Part shown: positions 33,818 to 37,913 of the stretch, in pieces
Numbering within the stretch: the stretch's first letter is position 1
Layout: every line of letters starts with the position of its first letter
Assembly (NCBI GenBank): GCA_903925745.1
Contig: CAIYGQ010000258.1
Coordinates: 1-37,913, forward strand
Direction of reading: 5' to 3'
From: an uncultured Actinomycetes bacterium
GTDB lineage: Bacteria; Actinomycetota; Acidimicrobiia; Acidimicrobiales; Microtrichaceae
DNA: 37,913 nucleotides
Translations under genes and position numbers: made by a program
The notes under the pieces: model-generated
What the model was told of the DNA's origin: nothing
Seen by the model: the letters and a program-made list of their open reading frames with translations, nothing else
Databases searched by the model: none

Positions 33818-34369
33818 ATGAACCTCGAATCCCCTCGGACCGCCTTCGCCGCTGCTGCCGCCGGCGTCGGAATCATCGGACTCGTCACCGGCTGCGGCGG
33901 ATCTGACACGACGACCACCACGACGGCCACCTCCACAACCACCGAGGCCACCACCACGACGGCCGCGGCGTCCGGCGGGACGACGGCCGGATCGACCTCG
34001 GGGACCCTGCCCCCGGCGCCCAGCGGATCGGTCGAGCTCCAGAACGAGAACTCCAACGGGATCCTCTACCAGCGCTGGTCGAACTCCAGCGCCACGCCCC
34101 AGCAGATCATCTCCGAGTACCAGACCGCGCTGGAGGCCGACGGCTACACCGTCACCGACACCGGTGGCGGCGGCGGAGGATGGGGGAAGTGGGGCGGCGC
34201 TGGCGCCGGCCTCAATGCGTCCCGTTCGGGGTCCTTCGTCTCGGTGCAGGCTGGGGGTCAGACCGGCCAGCCCGTGTTCTTCGAGGTCTGCCAGGGCGCA
34301 AACCAGCAGGCCACCGACGAGTGCGAGAACCAGAGCGACGGCCCGGACAGCAACTCCCAGGGAAGCTGA
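33818..34369 (+). CDS. Small Thr-rich lipoprotein of unknown function
   Basis: A 183-residue protein with signal peptide and lipobox VTGCG (Cys26). The first 35 residues of the mature form are almost only Thr, Ala, Ser and Gly (TTTTTTATSTTTEATTTT), an extended stalk that could be O-glycosylated. A small domain follows, starting SVELQNENSNGILYQRW, with the helix TPQQIISEYQTALEADGY reminiscent of small substrate-free lipoprotein domains, a poly-Gly turn, and a Cys pair (CQGAN...ECEN). ATG follows AAGGAG. I do not recognise the family. It lies 80 bases before the flavin transferase gene on the same strand but lacks the Ser/Thr flavinylation motif known from FMN-bind proteins. Confidence 0.75.
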   Translation: MNLESPRTAFAAAAAGVGIIGLVTGCGGSDTTTTTTATSTTTEATTTTAAASGGTTAGSTSGTLPPAPSGSVELQNENSNGILYQRWSNSSATPQQIISEYQTALEADGYTVTDTGGGGGGWGKWGGAGAGLNASRSGSFVSVQAGGQTGQPVFFEVCQGANQQATDECENQSDGPDSNSQGS

Positions 34370-34449
34370 ATCCGTCGACACCTCCCGCCTCGCCGGGTCC
34401 ACCCGGTCCGAGCGGTGGGATCGCCCGGGCCGAGCGGTGGTTCCGGGCC

Positions 34450-35379
34450 ATGGGCACCGACTGCCACGTCGTCGTCCGGGCGACCCCGGCGACCGACGGG
34501 ACCGACGCCGCTGCGCTCGCCGAACGCGGCGAACAGCGGGTGGCCGACCTCGAATCACTCTGGTCGCGGTTCGTCCCCACGAGCGACACCTCACGTCTCA
34601 ACGCCGCCGGCGGATCACCCGTCGCCGTCGACCAGTCGACGATCGACCTGCTCCGCCGTGCCGATGAGGCCCGCAGCGCGACCCGCGGCTGGTTCGACCC
34701 GTTTCTGGGGGCGGCGCTCGTCGAACTGGGCTACGACCGCACCTTCGAGGACGTCGCCGACCCGGGCCGGGGTGCCGGCCCGGACGAGCCCTCCACCAAC
34801 GGGCCGTCGCAGCTCGAGCGGCCGGCGATCGGCGAACCCCTCCGCACGCCGTCGCCCCTCGGACTCGACGACGCCGCCCGCACCGCGTCGCTGCGCGGTG
34901 GGGTGGCGTTCGATCCGGGTGGGATCGGCAAGGGCCACGCCGCCGACGTCGTCTCGGCCGAACTGATCCGGGCCGGCGCCGTCGGCGTGCTCGTCAACCT
35001 GGGCGGAGACCTCCGGGTCCGGGGGTCCAACGACGCCGACTCGTGGAGGATCGACGTCCGCAACCCGTTCGACGAGTCGCTCGACCCGGTCGTCGAGGTC
35101 GGCCTGGTCGATGCCGGCCTCGCGACCAGTTCGCCACTCAAGCGCCGCTGGCACACCCCGGACGGACGCGCCGCCCACCACATCCTGGACCCCCGGAACG
35201 CGGCGCCGGCAGTGATCGAACTGGCGGCCATCACCGTGGTGGCTCCCGACGCGGCGACCGCCGAGATGCTGACGACCGCCGTCGCGCTGGCCGGGCCGGT
35301 GCACGGCGCCGCCCTGTTGAGCCACCACCGGGCGCAGGCCTGGGCGGTGGCCCTGGACGGGCGGGTCGGCCCGGTGTGA
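34450..35379 (+). CDS. apbE: FAD:protein FMN transferase (ApbE-like)
   Basis: A 309-residue ApbE-family protein. It begins at MGTDCHVVV, the usual start of the conserved domain. GGIGKGHAADVV, the glycine-rich NLGGDLRVRG, ATSSPLKRR and HHILDP follow, and DAATAEMLTTAVALAG carries the magnesium-binding Asp and Thr. ApbE proteins hydrolyse FAD and link FMN to a Thr or Ser of a target protein, usually outside the membrane. No signal peptide is present with this start. An upstream start in the same frame, overlapping the lipoprotein gene, is possible because no ribosome-binding site precedes the ATG. No FMN-binding target is recognised in the window, so its partner is elsewhere. Confidence 0.87.
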   Translation: MGTDCHVVVRATPATDGTDAAALAERGEQRVADLESLWSRFVPTSDTSRLNAAGGSPVAVDQSTIDLLRRADEARSATRGWFDPFLGAALVELGYDRTFEDVADPGRGAGPDEPSTNGPSQLERPAIGEPLRTPSPLGLDDAARTASLRGGVAFDPGGIGKGHAADVVSAELIRAGAVGVLVNLGGDLRVRGSNDADSWRIDVRNPFDESLDPVVEVGLVDAGLATSSPLKRRWHTPDGRAAHHILDPRNAAPAVIELAAITVVAPDAATAEMLTTAVALAGPVHGAALLSHHRAQAWAVALDGRVGPV

Positions 35380-35407
35380 CCAGCGGATCCGGCCGGCAGG
35401 CGGTCGA

Positions 35408-36430
35408 TCAGGCGACGGGGATCCTGGCGGCGACGGGGAGCGCGCCCGTCGTCAGAGCGGTGACCTTGCTCCCGCAGGTGCTCACGGTGCGGGAGTCGGT
35501 GCACCAGTAGGCGGCCGTGCGGGTGCCCGTGGCGAGGTCCCGGGCCCAGTTCGACTCGAAGTCACGGAGCCGGGAGACCTGGGTGCTGTTCGGCGTGCAG
35601 CCGGCGGCGACGTTGCCGACGAGGTCCCCGTTCTCCCCCTCCACATCGGTGTGGCACGAGCCCCCGTACGGCACGGCGAGCACGAAGCCCGTCCAGACGA
35701 GCTGGATCCCGACGAAGGTGTTGGGCAGGTCCCGCAGGGCGCCGAAGGAGTTGTTGAACAGGTTGATCGCCGACGGCCGGGCGGCCACCGACAGCACCGG
35801 ACGGGTGCCTCCGGCCGCGATCGCCTGCAGGTTCGCGCTGAAGCCGTCCTGGGCGACGGGGTCCGACAGGATCGCTCCGCGAAGTCCGGCGTAGCCAACC
35901 GAGGCCAGACGGGCACCGACGACGCTGGCGAAGTGACCGCCGGCCGAGTGGCCGCCGACGATGTAGTTGGTCGGGAGCGGTCGACCGGCCGGTGGCGTGA
36001 TGGAGCGCGACGCGAGCGCACTCCCCAGCGCGTTGCCGAGCGCAGGGTTGCCACCGCTCATGTCCGCATTCAGGCAGAGCACCATGACTCCGGTCTGGAC
36101 GATCGCCTTGGCGGTGTTCCGCAGGTTGCCGCACCCCCGGGAGAATCCGTGCTGGAGGAGCATCAGCGCCGAGGCCGTCCCGTTGGGCAGGTACCAGTCG
36201 GCGTTGTAGGACGCGCCGTTGATGACGATGGTGCCGTTGATGCACCGCGCCGAGGTCGACGAGAAGCTCCCGCAGGCCACGTTGGCGGCCGCCGAACCCT
36301 GTCCCGCAACGCCCAGGCCGACGACGGCGACGGCGAGCACGGTGACGGCAGCGACGAGGCGGTGCCGAAGGTTCGCGGTGTTGGTCCGGGATCGGTCTCC
36401 GACGGAACCGGCAACGATCTGGTGGCGCAT
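35408..36430 (-). CDS. Secreted alpha/beta hydrolase
   Basis: A 340-residue protein. After a basic N-terminus a hydrophobic stretch (about 28-47) ends AQGSAAA, a likely signal-peptide cleavage region. The mature protein is an alpha/beta hydrolase: the LLQHGFSRG oxyanion-hole segment, LCLNADMSGG, and nucleophile elbow GGHSAGG with the active Ser. Several Cys pairs (ACGSF...RCINGT, YWCTDSRTVSTCG) suggest disulfides, consistent with export. The substrate is unknown; lipase, cutinase-like or polyester hydrolase activity is possible. The ATG at 36430 follows a GTGAGGG region; a longer frame to 36481 would run over the operator. Two TetR-like palindromes control its promoter. Confidence 0.82.
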   Translation of the reverse strand: MRHQIVAGSVGDRSRTNTANLRHRLVAAVTVLAVAVVGLGVAGQGSAAANVACGSFSSTSARCINGTIVINGASYNADWYLPNGTASALMLLQHGFSRGCGNLRNTAKAIVQTGVMVLCLNADMSGGNPALGNALGSALASRSITPPAGRPLPTNYIVGGHSAGGHFASVVGARLASVGYAGLRGAILSDPVAQDGFSANLQAIAAGGTRPVLSVAARPSAINLFNNSFGALRDLPNTFVGIQLVWTGFVLAVPYGGSCHTDVEGENGDLVGNVAAGCTPNSTQVSRLRDFESNWARDLATGTRTAAYWCTDSRTVSTCGSKVTALTTGALPVAARIPVA

Positions 36431-36455
36431 GGGGCCCTCACTTCCTGGCGCGGGA

Positions 36456-36500
36456 TGAACACTGTTCACTGACGGGCCCACACTAGCCGAACAGCGTTCA
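36456..36500 (-). promoter_or_regulatory. Pair of TetR-type operators flanking a TAGTGT -10
   Basis: TGAACACTGTTCA (36456-36468) is a perfect 6+1+6 palindrome. CGAACAGCGTTCA (36488-36500) is a related, weaker one; centres are 32 bp apart. The minus-strand -10 TAGTGT (36480-36485) lies between. This geometry fits repression by a TetR-family dimer. The regulator gene is not in the window. Confidence 0.55.
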
Positions 36501-36594
36501 TCAGTGCCGCCGAGCGCTCCGGGACGCGTTCTGTGGCTCCAGGACGCGACCCGTGTAGCGCGCGCGACCCCTATGTCGGAAGTGGGGGTGGGGG

Positions 36595-37821
36595 TCAGGC
36601 GGCGCCGACGGCCCGGCGGAGCGCGTCATTGGCGTCGGCCGGCAGCGCCCCGAGCGGCGTCGCCACCTCGGCCACGGTCGGGCCGACCCGCTCGGCGATC
36701 GGTGCCAGCGCGTCCAGATCGAAGCCGTAGAGCGCGGCGGCGTTCGCCGCCACCAACCGGTGCACCTGCGCCGGGTCCATGTCACCGAACAGCGCCCGCA
36801 GGCCCTCGACGGTGAACGGGTGCGTGCCCTCGTCGTGCGGGTAGTCGCTGCCCCACATGAACCGGTCCTCACCCAGCACGTCGAGCGCCCGAAGGTCGCC
36901 CGGCGACGGCTGGCTCACTCCCATCCACACGTTCCGCCGCACGTACTCCGTCGCCGACAGCGGCAGCACCGCGTCCTCGGCGAATCGCAGCTCTCCGGTG
37001 GCGCCGGTCGCCCGGATCGTCTCGAGCACCGTGTCGAGCCGCTCGACCAGCGGCACGATCCACTCGGCCCCCGACTCGGTGATCACGAACTTCAGGTCCG
37101 GATGCCGCTCGAATGCACCCGAGAGCATCATGTGCACGAGTGGACGCTGCGCGTAGAACGGCACCTCGACCAGGTACAGGAGCAACGAGAAGGCGTGCGC
37201 CCCGTAGTCCGGCAGGCCAGTCCCACCGTGCACGTTCACCGGCAGCCCCAGCGACTCGAGTTCCGCCCAGAGCGGCTCGTAGTCAGGGTGGTACAGCGGC
37301 TTCACCCACGTGCAGTCCGGCGGCACGTTCGGGAGGAGCACACCACCACGCAGCCCGTGCTCAGCGATCCAACGCGCGTCCTCGATCGCGTCGTCGACGT
37401 CGTTGACGAAGATCTGGCCGATGCCGGCCCGCTGGTCCGGATACCGGTCGCACCAATCGACCAGCCACCGGTTGTGCGCCTGGATCCCGGCCCGGCGCAG
37501 CTCGTAGTCCTCGGGTGGCGGCGGTCCGGCGAAGAGGACGAAGCTCGGGAAGAACGGTGGGATCGTGTTCGGGAACACGACCTCGGCGACGACGCCGTCG
37601 GCCTCCTGCTGGGAGATCCGCAGCTCGTCGTCCCAGTTGCGCAGCTTGCGCTGGTCACCCAGGTCCCGGAACGGGTTGCGGTAGCCGCCTCGCCACTCGT
37701 CGAAGCGTTCGCGGAACGCCGGGTCGAGGTACTCCCGGTACTGGTCATGGCTCCCACCGGCGTGGCAGTCGGCCGAGATCAGCGTGTAGTGGTCGGTGGG
37801 TGCGAACGGCACGTGCGCCAC
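36595..37821 (-). CDS. Amidohydrolase (amidohydrolase_2 / decarboxylase-like) family protein
   Basis: A 408-residue TIM-barrel metal-dependent hydrolase. Motifs: DCHAGG near residue 18 (the D-x-H metal site), GLPVNVHGG in mid-barrel, HMMLSGAFERHPDLKFVITESGAEW, and GSDYPHDEG with the late metal-binding Asp. This order is typical of amidohydrolase_2 proteins, which include ACMSD-type decarboxylases and many uncharacterised actinobacterial members. Reaction and substrate are unknown. The GTG at 37821 follows GGAGG by seven bases. A TACGCT -10 candidate lies at 37854-37859 on the minus strand. Confidence 0.87.
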   Translation of the reverse strand: MAHVPFAPTDHYTLISADCHAGGSHDQYREYLDPAFRERFDEWRGGYRNPFRDLGDQRKLRNWDDELRISQQEADGVVAEVVFPNTIPPFFPSFVLFAGPPPPEDYELRRAGIQAHNRWLVDWCDRYPDQRAGIGQIFVNDVDDAIEDARWIAEHGLRGGVLLPNVPPDCTWVKPLYHPDYEPLWAELESLGLPVNVHGGTGLPDYGAHAFSLLLYLVEVPFYAQRPLVHMMLSGAFERHPDLKFVITESGAEWIVPLVERLDTVLETIRATGATGELRFAEDAVLPLSATEYVRRNVWMGVSQPSPGDLRALDVLGEDRFMWGSDYPHDEGTHPFTVEGLRALFGDMDPAQVHRLVAANAAALYGFDLDALAPIAERVGPTVAEVATPLGALPADANDALRRAVGAA

Positions 37822-37853
37822 GGTGAACCTCCGGGTCCGGGTCGGTGGGCTGG

Positions 37854-37859
37854 AGCGTA
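37854..37859 (-). promoter_or_regulatory. -10 hexamer TACGCT for the amidohydrolase gene
   Basis: TACGCT on the minus strand lies about 32 bases before the GTG at 37821, leaving a short leader with a ribosome-binding site. The -35 is unclear. Confidence 0.35.
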
Positions 37860-37913
37860 CCGCCGGAGGTTCGCGCCGACCCATGTGCGACGGCCGGGTT
37901 CGACGACCACACC

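Noticed and set aside
33818-34369. The small Thr-rich lipoprotein as the flavinylation target of the ApbE-like enzyme
   Set aside because: It lacks the Ser/Thr flavinylation motif of FMN-bind domains; adjacency alone is not enough.

Overview
This is a very GC-rich chromosomal segment from an actinobacterium. The strongest evidence is a conserved actinobacterial cell-wall and Ser/Thr-kinase cluster (crgA, trpG/pabA, pknB, pbpA, rodA, pstP, fhaB, fhaA). Supporting signs are an F420-type luciferase-like oxidoreductase, an MprAB-like two-component pair, frequent GTG starts and many leaderless promoters. An Acidimicrobiia-like lineage is plausible but is only an inference from overall style.

Left part (1-10.0 kb): a minus-strand unit of enoyl-CoA hydratase, 2,4-dienoyl-CoA-reductase-like SDR and a GT11-type fucosyltransferase that runs off the left edge; a two-component system with a downstream exported helical protein; two small plus-strand membrane proteins, one of them DUF983; and an ABC-2 exporter (one ATPase, two permeases).

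Middle (10.1-16.3 kb): an unrecognised lipoprotein, a long-chain acyl-CoA synthetase and a thiolase transcribed divergently (fatty-acid activation and cleavage, matching the hydratase and reductase on the left), a small zinc-ribbon membrane protein, a cluster of DnaA-box-like sequences, crgA, and the glutamine amidotransferase trpG/pabA.

Wall-control operon (16.3-25.8 kb, minus strand): fhaA, fhaB, pstP, rodA, pbpA, pknB, followed by two extra genes encoding membrane-anchored proteins made only of PASTA domains. Most junctions are 4-base GTGA stop/start overlaps, so the products are probably translationally coupled. PknB phosphorylates, PstP dephosphorylates, the FHA proteins read phospho-threonine, and RodA with the class B PBP build peptidoglycan. 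Twelve PASTA domains are encoded by the last three genes.

Accessory insert (26.35-28.41 kb): tRNA-Leu(CAG) is followed by a type IV AbiE-like toxin-antitoxin pair in toxin-first order. A 17-bp near-perfect repeat of the tRNA 3' end lies on the far side, which suggests a small element integrated at the tRNA.

Right part (28.5-37.9 kb): exported proteins and enzymes: an FG-GAP lipoprotein, an LLM-class oxidoreductase, a large lipoprotein lipase, a Thr-rich small lipoprotein, an ApbE-like flavin transferase, a secreted alpha/beta hydrolase behind a pair of TetR-type palindromes, and an amidohydrolase.

A recurrent signal ties the window together: at least ten genes have a TANNNT-like -10 hexamer ending exactly 6 or 7 bases before the start codon, which implies leaderless mRNAs. 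These were used to choose starts.
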